64,000 nt of DNA from Kozakia baliensis (GTDB lineage Bacteria > Pseudomonadota > Alphaproteobacteria > Acetobacterales > Acetobacteraceae), in NCBI RefSeq assembly GCF_001787335.1, contig NZ_CP014674.1:690501-754500 (forward strand), written 5' to 3'. Made by a program: the position numbers and the translations under genes. Under the pieces are notes generated by a model, which saw only the letters and a list, made by a program, of their open reading frames with translations, had not been told where the DNA came from and did not search any database. Shown one piece after another: positions 16,958 to 25,489 of the stretch. Every line of letters begins with the position of its first letter. Within the stretch, counting starts at the first letter, position 1.

Positions 16958-17737
16958 CTATTGTTGGCGGGCTTTGCGGCCACGTGAAAGTTCGGTAACG
17001 ACGCCGTGAAGGGTGCGAAGTTCCTGTTCGGTAACTTCGCCGCGTTCAAAAAGATGCCGCAAATTGCGAACCATGCCTGGGCGTTTCTGCTCGTTACGCA
17101 AAAAACCGCACTCGTCGAGGTCGCGCGTCAGATGGCCGAGGAAGTTTTCCAACTCGCCTTTCGTCGCGACATGTGTCTCGTTCGTCATGAGTTCCCGCGG
17201 CGGCGTTTCATCGCACGCCATCCACCATTCATAAGCCATGATCAGAACGGCCTGGGCGAGATTGAGCGACATGAAATCCGGGTTTAACGGATAGCGGATC
17301 AGCGTGTCCGCCCGTGCCATGTCCTCATTGTCCAGTCCGGCGCGTTCGGGGCCGAACAGCAGGCCGGTGCGCAACCCGCAATTGGCAGACGCACGGAGTT
17401 CGGCGGCGGCCCCACGTGCGGTCATGACGGTTTTAACGATATGGCGCGGGCGCGGGCAGGTTGCCATGACGCGGTGGAGGTCGGCCACGGCGTCATCCAC
17501 GCTGTCATGCACCGTGGCGGCGTCCAGGATGCGGTGCGCGCCGGAGGAGGCATACCATGCGCGCTCCTGGGGCCAGCCGTCGCGCGGCGCGACGAGACGC
17601 AGATGGAACAGGCCGCCATTGGCCATGGCGCGGGCCGTGGTGCCGACATTTTCCGCCAGTTGCGGGCGCACGAGAATAACGACGGGGCTGTTCTCCCCAA
17701 TCGGGCCGATATCGGCGCCGCCATCCCGCCCGGTCAT
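16958..17737 (-). CDS. trmJ: TrmJ-like tRNA (cytidine/uridine-2'-O-) methyltransferase
   Basis: This is a SPOUT-class methyltransferase of 259 residues. VVILVRPQLAENVGTTARAM at the N-terminus, LLFGPERAGLDNEDM and LNLAQAVLIMAYEWW form the knotted AdoMet site of the TrmJ/TrmH family. TrmJ 2'-O-methylates position 32 of several tRNAs. The C-terminal part (ENFLGHLTRDLDECGFL) is the usual helical extension. The ATG overlaps the cysS stop (ATGA), so the two tRNA-related genes are co-translated. The TrmJ assignment over other SpoU members rests on the extension and order of motifs. Confidence 0.87.
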   Translation of the reverse strand: MTGRDGGADIGPIGENSPVVILVRPQLAENVGTTARAMANGGLFHLRLVAPRDGWPQERAWYASSGAHRILDAATVHDSVDDAVADLHRVMATCPRPRHIVKTVMTARGAAAELRASANCGLRTGLLFGPERAGLDNEDMARADTLIRYPLNPDFMSLNLAQAVLIMAYEWWMACDETPPRELMTNETHVATKGELENFLGHLTRDLDECGFLRNEQKRPGMVRNLRHLFERGEVTEQELRTLHGVVTELSRGRKARQQ

Positions 17738-19092
17738 GCGCGCCTCCAGATCGTGCCTTGGGGGCCGTCTTCCAAAATAATGCCTTGCTCGGAGAGTTCG
17801 TTGCGAATGGCGTCGGCACGCGCGAAATCGCGGGATTTTCGTGCCGTCAGCCGATCCTGTATCAATTTCTCAATGGCGGTTTCGTCCGCTCCGGCACGGA
17901 ACCATGCGTCGGGCGATTGCGTGAAGATGCCTAGCAGGCCACCGCTGGCTTGGAGAGCCGAAGCCGCCGCGACATCACCCTGCATGGCGGCATCGGCGAG
18001 GGGATGCAGCGCGGCGATGGCCAGCGGAGTGTTGAGATCGTCGCACAGCGCTTCCAGAACTGCATCCGGCACGGTGGTGGCGTCCGGTTGCGGTGGCGTC
18101 CGCTCCAGCGCGCGGTAGAAGCGGTCCAGCGTGCGTTTGGCGTCCTCCAACTTCTCCCATGTAAAGTCGAGAACGGAGCGGTAATGCGCGCCGAGGAAAA
18201 GCAGCCGAAGCGCTTCCGCCGGGGCGCGGGCGATGACCTGCCGTATGGTGAAGAAATTCCCCAACGATTTGGACATTTTTTCGCCATTGGAGAGCAACAT
18301 GGCGTTGTGCAGCCAGTAATTGGCGAATTTGCTGCCGGGGTAGCAGCACAAGGATTGCGCGCGTTCGTTTTCATGGTGGGGGAAGAGCAGATCGTCCCCA
18401 CCGCCATGAATGTCGAAACTCTCGCCAAGATAGCGATGAGACATGGCCGAACATTCGATATGCCATCCTGGGCGGCCACGACCGTAAGGGCTGTCCCAAC
18501 CTGGCTGATCCGGCGTGGAAGGTTTCCACAAAACGAAATCGCCCGGATCGCGCTTATAGGGCGCCACTTCGACGCGCGCGCCCGCGACGAGATCGTCCAG
18601 CGAGCGGCCCGAAAGCTGCCCATAGGAGGAGAATTCGCGCACGGAGAAAAGCACGTGTCCTTCGGCCTCGTAAGCGTGGCCGGTGGCGATCAGCCGTGCG
18701 ATCATATCGAGCATATCGGTGATATGATGCGTGGCGCGCGGTTCGATATCGGGCGGAAGGATGCCGATTTCGGCGACATCCTTATGGAAATCCAGCGCCG
18801 TGCGGGTGGTGAGCGTGGCGATATCTTCCCCATTCGCACGCGCGCGAGCGGTAATTTTATCGTCCACATCCGTAATGTTCCGGACGAAGACCACTTTCGG
18901 ATAGAGCGTGCGGAGAAGGCGCACCAGAATATCGGCGCTGAGCATGGCCCGCAGGTTCCCGATATGAACATCGTCATACACGGTCGGGCCGCAATAATAG
19001 ACGCGCACATTCGTAGGATCGAGAGGGATGAATTCCCGCTTCCGGCGTGTGTGACTATCGTGCAGCGACAAGATATGTTTGGAACTGGCCAT
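17734..19092 (-). CDS. cysS: Cysteinyl-tRNA synthetase
   Basis: This class I aminoacyl-tRNA synthetase has 452 residues. YYCGPTVYDDVHIGNLRAML contains a zinc ligand cysteine and the HIGH-like HIGN, ECSAM and HHENERAQS supply the remaining zinc region, and EKMSKSLGN is the KMSKS loop. The C-terminal part (residues 340 onward) is the DALR/anticodon-binding region. It heads a minus-strand operon cysS-trmJ-VOC-Hsp70-like with overlapping or nearly overlapping joints. Confidence 0.96.
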   Translation of the reverse strand: MASSKHILSLHDSHTRRKREFIPLDPTNVRVYYCGPTVYDDVHIGNLRAMLSADILVRLLRTLYPKVVFVRNITDVDDKITARARANGEDIATLTTRTALDFHKDVAEIGILPPDIEPRATHHITDMLDMIARLIATGHAYEAEGHVLFSVREFSSYGQLSGRSLDDLVAGARVEVAPYKRDPGDFVLWKPSTPDQPGWDSPYGRGRPGWHIECSAMSHRYLGESFDIHGGGDDLLFPHHENERAQSLCCYPGSKFANYWLHNAMLLSNGEKMSKSLGNFFTIRQVIARAPAEALRLLFLGAHYRSVLDFTWEKLEDAKRTLDRFYRALERTPPQPDATTVPDAVLEALCDDLNTPLAIAALHPLADAAMQGDVAAASALQASGGLLGIFTQSPDAWFRAGADETAIEKLIQDRLTARKSRDFARADAIRNELSEQGIILEDGPQGTIWRRA

Positions 19093-19187
19093 GATGGCGA
19101 TTAGATGCGTCAGCCCCTCACGCGACGCAACAGTCTTTATGCATCTCGCCCCTGGTTTCTGAGGGTGGCATCTGCCAGAAGGCGGTC

Positions 19188-20585
19188 ATGTCCTCCACGA
19201 TCAAGAAAAACGGCACGCTTGACGGCGGATGGCGTGCACAGATTCGAGCGTTGATTCGGATCGCGACGCCACTCAGCCTTTCGCAGCTCAGCGAAATGTC
19301 GATGAACGTTACCGACACCGTTTTGCTCGGAGGGCTGGGCGCCACGGCTTTGGCGGTCGGCGGCATGTCCACCAACATTTTCTTCTGTACGTTCATTACA
19401 TTTCAGGCAGCGCTGGGCGGGGCAAGCGTTCTGATCGCGCGGGCGCGCGGGGAGGCACATGCGGGAGGCGGCGAGACACGGGACCTTTCCGCGCTGATCA
19501 CCTCCGGCTTCGTCCTGGCCTTGATTCTCTGTCTGCCGGTTCTGGCCATTCTGCTACCGGCGTCCAGCCTGTTGCATTTGTTCGGCGAACCGCCGGAAAT
19601 CGTCCATCTCGGAAGCCGCTTCCTGCATATTCTTCTCTGGGCCTTGCTGCCGGATCTCGCGATTATCGGTCTGTTGCGGATCGTTCTCCCGGCGTTGGGG
19701 AGCGAACATCTTCTGCTTTGGACCATGCCCGGCATGGCGGTGATGAACGGCATCCTGAACGCCGCGCTCATTCATGGCTGGACCGGATTGCCGAAGCTGG
19801 GTTTGTGGGGTTCGGCGGTCGCCACGGTCATAACAGGCTGGAGCATTGCGCTTCTGTTGCTGGTCCTTGCGCGCCGTCAGCAAAATTTACAGTCTCATTT
19901 GCGCCTGACACGCATGGATCGTGCTGCTTTTTGGGAAATGCTACGTCTGGGCCTGCCGATGATGGGTTCTACGGCGGCGGAACTCCTCGCTTTTCAGATG
20001 ACGGGACTTCAGGCTGGTTCGTTCGGGCCGATTTCCGGTGCGGCGCATCAGGTGGCGTTGAGCGTGACCAGTACGGCGTTCATGGTCAGTCTCGCACTGT
20101 CCCAAGGGGCCAATATCCGCGTGGCGTATTGGTTGGGAGCCGGCAGGCCACGAGATGCATCGCGCGCGGCGACAGCTTCCTTGGGGCTTGTTTTAGCGTG
20201 GACTTCGTTTAGCGCGCTGGTTTTGCTGCTTTTCGCCCATCGGATCGCCACGTTTTATATCGACCCGTCATCCCCCGGCGGCGCGGAAGTCGTTCTATTG
20301 GCGACGTCTTTGCTGAAGATCGCAGGCGTCTTTCAAATTGTCGATGGGGTGCAGGTCGTCTGCGCAGGCGCTTTACGGGGCTGCGATGACACTTTCGTGC
20401 CGATGGTTCTGATGATTGCCACCTACATTCCGGTCGCAATGGGGTTCGGGTCTTGGTTGGCTTTCCATGCGGGCATGGGCGCGCGAGGCTTGTGGACGGG
20501 GCTAGCTTCCGGCCTCACATTGGCGGCCGCTCTGCTGGCGACGCGGTTGTTCTTCACCCTGCGTCGCCAGCGAAGAAGCGCTTAG
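19188..20585 (+). CDS. MATE-family multidrug/toxin exporter
   Basis: This 465-residue inner-membrane protein has about 12 hydrophobic segments and the MATE signature regions LSQLSEMSMNVTDTVLLGGLG and MVSLALSQGANIRVAYWLGAG. Family members (NorM, YdhE) export cationic drugs or metabolites using Na+ or H+ gradients; the substrate here is unknown. It diverges from cysS, and its stop lies one base from the end of the convergent LysM gene. Confidence 0.9.
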   Translation: MSSTIKKNGTLDGGWRAQIRALIRIATPLSLSQLSEMSMNVTDTVLLGGLGATALAVGGMSTNIFFCTFITFQAALGGASVLIARARGEAHAGGGETRDLSALITSGFVLALILCLPVLAILLPASSLLHLFGEPPEIVHLGSRFLHILLWALLPDLAIIGLLRIVLPALGSEHLLLWTMPGMAVMNGILNAALIHGWTGLPKLGLWGSAVATVITGWSIALLLLVLARRQQNLQSHLRLTRMDRAAFWEMLRLGLPMMGSTAAELLAFQMTGLQAGSFGPISGAAHQVALSVTSTAFMVSLALSQGANIRVAYWLGAGRPRDASRAATASLGLVLAWTSFSALVLLLFAHRIATFYIDPSSPGGAEVVLLATSLLKIAGVFQIVDGVQVVCAGALRGCDDTFVPMVLMIATYIPVAMGFGSWLAFHAGMGARGLWTGLASGLTLAAALLATRLFFTLRRQRRSA

Positions 20586-20586
20586 A

Positions 20587-21057
20587 TCACGCTTCGGGAA
20601 TGCGGATCGTCTGGCCGGGATAGATACCGCCTTCGTTTTCCAGCACCGGCTTGTTCGCTTTGCGCAGATCGTCGGCCGTGACATCGGCATCGACCTTTTC
20701 TGCGATGTCGGCCAGGGTTTCACCTGCTTCGACCTGATGGAAGTTCGGTGCTGGCGTGCCGGGCGGAACGGTGATTTCGGAATTCACCGTATCGATGCCC
20801 GCGATATTACCGGCTGCCAGGATCATATGATCGCGCTGCGCGGCCGTTTCGGCATGGCCTTTAATAGTGATGGTGTTGTCGTGCACGACAACATGCGCCA
20901 TGGAAAGCTGAGACAGCCCATATTGTTTGAACGCACGCTTGATGATGTTCTCGCGCGGCGCTTTCGGAACTGGATGGCCAGCGTGCTTGATGGCTTCGAT
21001 CGCCGCTTCGTCGTTCAAGTGACGGCCAGCGGCGCGATTGAATTTGAAAATACCCAT
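20587..21057 (-). CDS. kbp: BON-LysM protein resembling Kbp (YgaU)
   Basis: This 156-residue cytosolic-looking protein has a BON domain (about residues 35-97; VVVHDNTITIKGHAETAAQRD, GIDTVNSEI) followed by a LysM domain (about 105-154; HQVEAGETLADIAEKV, GGIYPGQTIRIP). The N-terminus MGIFKFNRAAGRHL and the order BON-LysM match E. coli Kbp, a cytoplasmic potassium sensor needed for growth at high K+. I use the ATG at 21057 for this reason; an in-frame start five codons upstream is less likely. The K+ role is transferred from E. coli. Confidence 0.85.
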   Translation of the reverse strand: MGIFKFNRAAGRHLNDEAAIEAIKHAGHPVPKAPRENIIKRAFKQYGLSQLSMAHVVVHDNTITIKGHAETAAQRDHMILAAGNIAGIDTVNSEITVPPGTPAPNFHQVEAGETLADIAEKVDADVTADDLRKANKPVLENEGGIYPGQTIRIPEA

Positions 21058-21371
21058 GGTCTTGTCTTCCAAAAAATTCCCACTCAGGCGGGCGGGACTA
21101 CATAGACTTCATCGCGGGAACGTGACGAGTGTAGAATTGTTCCCAAAGCGTTTTTCCGATTTCGTTTGACAATTCGCGTGAAAACTCGGTAGGAGCCGCC
21201 CCATTGCCGGGAACGTGGACGTGCCGGCCGTGATCGTCTCGGGTTCTGCGCCCCGTGATCGCGGTTCGAGGCGCGCGCCCGTCTTTCCTAATTCGGGGAA
21301 GGGCCTACCGGTGCAACAAACGGTCGTCATGCAGCATCGGGCGTCCGAATATCGAAGCGAGTCCTTGCACA
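21058..21371. other. Divergent intergenic region between the Kbp-like gene and rpsD
   Basis: The 314 bases contain a candidate rpsD promoter at 21166-21195, leaving a leader of about 170 bases before the rpsD ATG. The leader is GC-rich and probably structured, and could carry S4 autoregulation, but I could not identify a specific fold. One stretch (GGTTCGAGGC near 21263) superficially resembles a tRNA T-arm, but no tRNA can be built around it. Confidence 0.4.
21166..21195 (+). promoter_or_regulatory. Candidate sigma-70-type promoter for rpsD
   Basis: A perfect -35 hexamer TTGACA (21166-21171) is followed after 18 bases by TAGGAG (21190-21195), a poor -10. It lies upstream of rpsD and points toward it. 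The start site is not proven. Confidence 0.45.
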
Positions 21372-21989
21372 ATGAGCAAGCGCCAAGAGAGCAAATATAA
21401 AATTAACCGCCGCCTGGGCGTCAACTTGTGGGGCCGCGCGAAGTCGCCGGTCAACAAGCGTGAATATGGCCCGGGTCAGCACGGTCAGCGCCGTAAGCAG
21501 AAGCCGTCGGACTTCTCCGTACAGCTGATGGCGAAGCAGAAGCTGAAGGGCTATTACGGCAACATCAGCGAGAAGCAGTTCCGCAAGTATTACGATGAGG
21601 CCGTGCGCCGCAAGGGTGATACCTCCGAGAACCTGATCGACCTGCTGGAGCGTCGCCTGGATGCGGTGATCTACCGCCTGAAGTTCGCGATGACGCCGTT
21701 TGCGGCGCGTCAGTTCGTCAGCCACGGCCACGTGACGGTCAATGGCCGCAAGGTCAACATCCCGTCCTTCCTGGTGCGTGATGGCGATGTGATCGAAGTG
21801 CGTGAGCGCTCCAAGCATCTCGCGATCGTGCTCGACGCCGCTCAGAGCGGCGAGCGTGACGTTCCCGAGTATGTGGAAGTCGATCATCGCCAGATGAAGG
21901 GCAAGTTCCTGCGCACGCCGCGCTTGTCGGACGTGCCCTATCCGGTGCAGATGGAACCGAACCTGGTCGTCGAGTTCTACTCGCGCTAA
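21372..21989 (+). CDS. rpsD: 30S ribosomal protein S4
   Basis: S4 is a primary 16S rRNA-binding protein of the small subunit. The 205-residue product starts [21 protein letters not shown], carries [16 protein letters not shown], and has the S4 RNA-binding domain ([35 protein letters not shown]). The ATG at 21372 gives the exact family length; the ribosome-binding site is weak (GAAGCGAG). It is transcribed alone, with a terminator following. Confidence 0.97.
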   Translation: MSKRQESKYKINRRLGVNLWGRAKSPVNKREYGPGQHGQRRKQKPSDFSVQLMAKQKLKGYYGNISEKQFRKYYDEAVRRKGDTSENLIDLLERRLDAVIYRLKFAMTPFAARQFVSHGHVTVNGRKVNIPSFLVRDGDVIEVRERSKHLAIVLDAAQSGERDVPEYVEVDHRQMKGKFLRTPRLSDVPYPVQMEPNLVVEFYSR

Positions 21990-22019
21990 TTCCGGCTTCT
22001 GACCGACTATTTCTTGCAG

Positions 22020-22054
22020 ACGCCGGACCGGGGATTGCCCTGGTCCGGCGTTTC
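22020..22054 (+). terminator. Terminator hairpin after rpsD
   Basis: Perfect 10-base arms ACGCCGGACC (22020-22029) and GGTCCGGCGT (22042-22051) with a 12-base loop are followed by TTCTCGTTT. They stand 30 bases after the rpsD stop and 24 bases before prfC. Confidence 0.7.
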
Positions 22055-22077
22055 TCGTTTCGCGAAGGTTCTGTCTC

Positions 22078-23646
22078 ATGTCCGAAACCGCTCAGGCCTC
22101 TGCCGCTCCCACCAGCATCCAAAGCGAAATTGCCCGCCGTCGCACCTTCGCTATCATTTCTCACCCGGACGCCGGTAAGACGACACTGACCGAGCGCATT
22201 CTGCGTGCGGGTGGCGCCATTCAGTTGGCGGGAAACGTGCGTGCCAAAGGCGAGCGCCGCCGGACGAAGTCGGACTGGATGGGCATCGAGCGCGATCGCG
22301 GTATTTCCGTCGTGACTTCGGTGATGACGTTCGAGTATGGCGATTGCGTTTTCAACTTGCTCGATACGCCGGGCCATGAGGACTTCTCGGAAGATACGTA
22401 TCGTACGCTGACGGCCGTGGATTGTGCGATCATGGTGATCGACGCCGCCAAAGGTATCGAGGCACGCACGCGCAAGCTGTTCGAAATCTGCCGTCTTCGC
22501 GATATTCCGATCGTCACCTTCATCAATAAGATGGACCGAGAAGCGCAGGATAGCTTTGCGCTGCTTGATGAAATCGCATCCACTCTGGCGCTCGATACGT
22601 CGCCCGCGACTTGGCCCGTCGGTCGCGCCGCGCAGTTCGTTGGGACATACGATATTCGCACGCGGGAACTTCATGGCCCTGCGAAGGAGCTGCCGCAGTC
22701 CGACCCGCGCATGGTGGCGCTTTCGGAAGAATTGGAACTCGTGGAAGCAGCATTGCCTCCTTTCGATCGGGAGGCATTCGACGCTGGGCATCTGACGCCG
22801 GTTTTCTTCGGTAGCGCCATGAAAGAAATCGGTGTGACCGATTTGCTGGATGCTCTCGTGGCGTACGGTCCCGCCCCACGCGCGCAGCCAAGCGAAAGCC
22901 GCGAAGTTAAAGCGGACGAGGGACAAGTCACGGCGTTGATTTTCAAAATCCAGGCTAACATGGACCCGAATCATCGGGACCGCATGGCTTTTGCGCGCGT
23001 TTGCTCGGGCCGCCTGACGCGGGGAATGCGCTTGCGCCATGTCCGCACCGGGAAGCAATTCGCTCTACATACGCCGCAATTCTTCTTCGCGCGGGACCGT
23101 CAGTTAGCGGAAGAAGCGTTCGGTGGCGATGTGGTGGGTATCCCTAACCATGGCACCTTACGGATTGGAGATACGCTCTCCGAAAGCGAAGATTTACGCT
23201 TTACCGGCGTTCCCCACTTCGCGCCGGAAATTCTTCGCCGCGTTCGCTTGGACGATGCCATGAAAGCGAAGAAGCTTCGACAGGCTCTTGTGGAGTTGGC
23301 GGAGGAGGGGGTCGTGCAGCTTTTCCGGCCCCAAGATGGCTTGCCGCCAATCGTGGGCGTTGTCGGAACGCTTCAGTTGGACGTTCTGCAGTCCCGCCTT
23401 AAAGGCGAATACGGAGTATCCATCGGTTTCGAATCCACGCCATTCACCATGGCACGTTGGATCACGGGCGATCGGGCGAAGGTAGAAGCTTTCGCTATGA
23501 CCAATCGCTCTTCCATGGCGGATGATCTCGATGGAGATCCAGTCTTTCTGTCTAGTTCGGCATTCATGATGCGTCGAACGGTCGAAATGAACCCGGATCT
23601 CGCTTTCCACGACATTAAGCAGATTGGTTTGGCGTCAGTTAACTGA
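22078..23646 (+). CDS. prfC: Peptide chain release factor 3
   Basis: RF3 is the GTPase that removes RF1/RF2 from the ribosome after termination. The 522-residue protein shows G1 ISHPDAGKTTLTERI, the switch region ERDRGISVVTSVM, G3 DTPGHEDFSEDTYRTL and G4 NKMDREA. The GERRRTKSDWMGIERDRGIS segment separates RF3 from EF-G. The stop codon lies inside a perfect palindrome (23629-23652). Confidence 0.96.
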   Translation: MSETAQASAAPTSIQSEIARRRTFAIISHPDAGKTTLTERILRAGGAIQLAGNVRAKGERRRTKSDWMGIERDRGISVVTSVMTFEYGDCVFNLLDTPGHEDFSEDTYRTLTAVDCAIMVIDAAKGIEARTRKLFEICRLRDIPIVTFINKMDREAQDSFALLDEIASTLALDTSPATWPVGRAAQFVGTYDIRTRELHGPAKELPQSDPRMVALSEELELVEAALPPFDREAFDAGHLTPVFFGSAMKEIGVTDLLDALVAYGPAPRAQPSESREVKADEGQVTALIFKIQANMDPNHRDRMAFARVCSGRLTRGMRLRHVRTGKQFALHTPQFFFARDRQLAEEAFGGDVVGIPNHGTLRIGDTLSESEDLRFTGVPHFAPEILRRVRLDDAMKAKKLRQALVELAEEGVVQLFRPQDGLPPIVGVVGTLQLDVLQSRLKGEYGVSIGFESTPFTMARWITGDRAKVEAFAMTNRSSMADDLDGDPVFLSSSAFMMRRTVEMNPDLAFHDIKQIGLASVN

Positions 23647-23652
23647 CGCCAA
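23629..23652. repeat. Perfect 24-base palindrome spanning the prfC stop codon
   Basis: TTGGCGTCAGTT (23629-23640) is followed directly by its exact complement AACTGACGCCAA (23641-23652). The TGA of prfC lies in the right half. In RNA it would form a 10-bp stem with a 4-base loop; ACTGCTTTCTT follows on the plus strand. It may act as a terminator for prfC and for the convergent small gene, or bind a dimeric protein. Confidence 0.6.
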
Positions 23653-23661
23653 ACTGCTTTC

Positions 23662-23805
23662 TTACAGTGTGAAGAGATAAAGGGTGAAAAGCGCGATAAT
23701 GCTCCCGCCTATCGCTCCGACTATAAGGGCAAAACGATCTACCGGACGTGGCGTCGCCGAGTGATCGACATGGGGGGCATCCCCTGCATGATAAGCACGT
23801 AGCAT
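23662..23805 (-). CDS. 47-residue single-span membrane protein
   Basis: A short gene encodes MLRAYHAGDAPHVDHSATPR..., ending in a strongly hydrophobic stretch (about residues 25-45, FALIVGAIGGSIIALFTLYL) and LFTL. GGAGATTGCC places a good ribosome-binding site 6 bases before the ATG. The N-terminal half is hydrophilic and histidine-rich, so a cytoplasmic N-terminus with one C-terminal anchor is likely. I recognise no family. It is convergent with prfC and upstream, on the same strand, of nothing but the palindrome. An inverted repeat (CATGACA...TGTCATG, 23860-23877) lies 55 bases upstream and may be its operator. Confidence 0.6.
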   Translation of the reverse strand: MLRAYHAGDAPHVDHSATPRPVDRFALIVGAIGGSIIALFTLYLFTL

Positions 23806-23949
23806 GGCAATCTCCGATCAGGATTTCCGATAATCCTTCGATGCAGAGATGGGTATTCTCATGACAAACTTGTCATGTTTCCCATGCATGGCGGATCGGC
23901 GCTTATTGCGCGATATGGTGCTTTGGCTTGTGTGAATTCCGTACAAAAG

Positions 23950-23978
23950 AAAACCCCCGGCTTGTGACCGGGGGTTTT
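23950..23978 (-). terminator. Strong terminator of the OmpA-family gene
   Basis: AAAACCCCCGG (23950-23960) and CCGGGGGTTTT (23968-23978) form an 11-base perfect stem with a 7-base loop. On the minus strand it ends in TTTTCTTTTGT, a classic intrinsic terminator 60 bases after the stop of the OmpA-family gene. Confidence 0.85.
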
Positions 23979-24039
23979 GCAATCGCTTCCGCGTTGGAAA
24001 AGGGTTTCAGGTGATCCGAAACCCTTATTCCGGTCGAGA

Positions 24040-25179
24040 TTATCGCAGGATGATCTCAACGCGACGGTTCTGCGGCTCACGGGTGTTGGGACCCGTCGGC
24101 ACCAGCGGGTGCTCTTCACCGTAACCATGAACGTCGATCGCAGCAGCCGGAACGCCGTCACGGACCAGCTCAGCCTTGACGCTTTGAGCGCGACGGACGG
24201 ACAGACCCAGGTTGTACTTCTGACCGCGCGGACCCGGATGGGCAGCGGAGTTATCAGCATAACCGTTGACTTCGATGCGGGTCGTCTGAACGTGCGTGGA
24301 CGCCTGAGCGGCCTGAGCGACGATCTCGCGAGCGCGGGAAGTCAGGTTCGACTTGTCCCAATCGAAGAACACCAGGTAGGTACGAGCCGGCGTCGGAGCA
24401 GGCGGCACAACAACCGGGGCCGGCGGCGGCGGCGGCGGAGCCGTATCGAACGCGTAGCGCATGCCCAGGATGAACTGGTGGTTGAAGCGGTGATCGAAGT
24501 TCACGTTACCCTTGTGAACGCCCGAGGCGTTCCAAGACGTGGACTGGTAAGCACCGTCAGTGAAGGTCTGGCCGATCATGCGGTATTCGGTCGTGAAGGC
24601 GAGGCCCGGAACGCCCGGAACGTCATACGCCGCACCGACGATGCCTTGGTAGGCGAAGCCGCCGTTCGTGCCACCGACGCGGTTGACCGCACCGTTGTTG
24701 TAGGACGTCGTGATCGGGTTGTAATGCTGCCAGAGATAACCGGCACCGACACCGACGAACGGCGTGACCGGCACGTCAATGCCGAACTGAGCCAGATCAA
24801 TGTCATACAGCACATTCACGAAACCGCCATAAGACTGGTCGGAACCGTGGGTGCTGCCGTTAGCGTAGGTCGGGCGGCGGTGCACAATGTTCGAGTAGTT
24901 GTACACGCCTTCCACTTCAGCGCGCAGACCGTTGCCGAAGCCCCAGCCGAAAGCGCCGAAACCCGTGAAGCCGTCCTGGTGGCGGAAGCGGGACTTCGTG
25001 CCGCCGTTGCCCATGGAGCCATCGGCCTGGGTCGTCGGGGAGAAGTGAGCGTGCTGCTGCTGAACCAGATTGTAACCGCCGCCCAGATCGACATACGGGC
25101 CGGTGATGGTGCTCGCCATGGCGATAGTCGGGGCAGCTGCCATCGACGTCATGGCCAGAAGTGCCGTGCGGAGACGCAT
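24040..25179 (-). CDS. OmpA-family outer-membrane protein
   Basis: The 379-residue protein starts with a signal peptide (MRLRTALLAMTSMAAAPTIA, cleavage near AMA-S). A beta-barrel of about 230 residues follows (GPYVDLGGGYNLV ... FILGMRYAF), then a Pro-rich hinge (PPPPPPAPVVVPPAPTP) and a C-terminal OmpA peptidoglycan-binding domain (VFFDWDKSNLTSRAREIV, NGYADNS, NLGLSVRRAQSVKAEL, NRRVEIIL). It anchors the outer membrane to peptidoglycan and resembles the OmpA-like proteins abundant in acetic acid bacteria. GAGGACGAAATAA provides the ribosome-binding site. The strong terminator and strong codon bias suggest high expression. Confidence 0.93.
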   Translation of the reverse strand: MRLRTALLAMTSMAAAPTIAMASTITGPYVDLGGGYNLVQQQHAHFSPTTQADGSMGNGGTKSRFRHQDGFTGFGAFGWGFGNGLRAEVEGVYNYSNIVHRRPTYANGSTHGSDQSYGGFVNVLYDIDLAQFGIDVPVTPFVGVGAGYLWQHYNPITTSYNNGAVNRVGGTNGGFAYQGIVGAAYDVPGVPGLAFTTEYRMIGQTFTDGAYQSTSWNASGVHKGNVNFDHRFNHQFILGMRYAFDTAPPPPPPAPVVVPPAPTPARTYLVFFDWDKSNLTSRAREIVAQAAQASTHVQTTRIEVNGYADNSAAHPGPRGQKYNLGLSVRRAQSVKAELVRDGVPAAAIDVHGYGEEHPLVPTGPNTREPQNRRVEIILR

Positions 25180-25489
25180 TTATTTCGTCCTCAAAAATTC
25201 ATCCATTCGAGATGCTGCCGGAAACCCACCTCGGGGCGCCGCAACAACATACTCAGCGCGATGCATAAGTGCGTATAGAGCCGCCGGTTCCGCTGTAGGA
25301 AGTGAGTTGCATGGCTAATTGCCCATTACGAGAGGAGGGCGTGGCTAAAATGCAACATTTCATTCCGGTGCGAAAACGAAAAACTCGATACACTTTCCCT
25401 TTATTGAAGGCCTGCTTTGCGTACATCATCAAAAAAACGTTAGTTTGCCTCAAATTAGCGGCTGCGGACGTAAACCGCGAAAGTTCCTG
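25180..25489 (-). other. Intergenic region between aroKB and the OmpA-family gene
   Basis: These 310 bases separate two minus-strand genes and should contain the OmpA-family promoter and a long leader. They are AT-richer than the flanks. Possible -10 elements occur (for example TATACG on the minus strand near 25275), but no pair with a good -35 stands out. Short open frames on both strands here lack ribosome-binding sites and family features, and I do not call them genes. Confidence 0.35.

Noticed and set aside
21255-21290. T-arm-like GGTTCGA sequence in the rpsD leader
   Set aside because: The stems needed for a T-arm, acceptor and anticodon arm cannot be formed.
21754-23058. A 434-codon open frame antisense to rpsD/prfC
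   Set aside because: It spans two conserved genes and the terminator between them in antisense.
23977-25278. A 433-codon open frame antisense to the OmpA-family gene
   Set aside because: The opposite strand has a signal peptide, barrel and OmpA domain plus a terminator; the antisense product is low-complexity.
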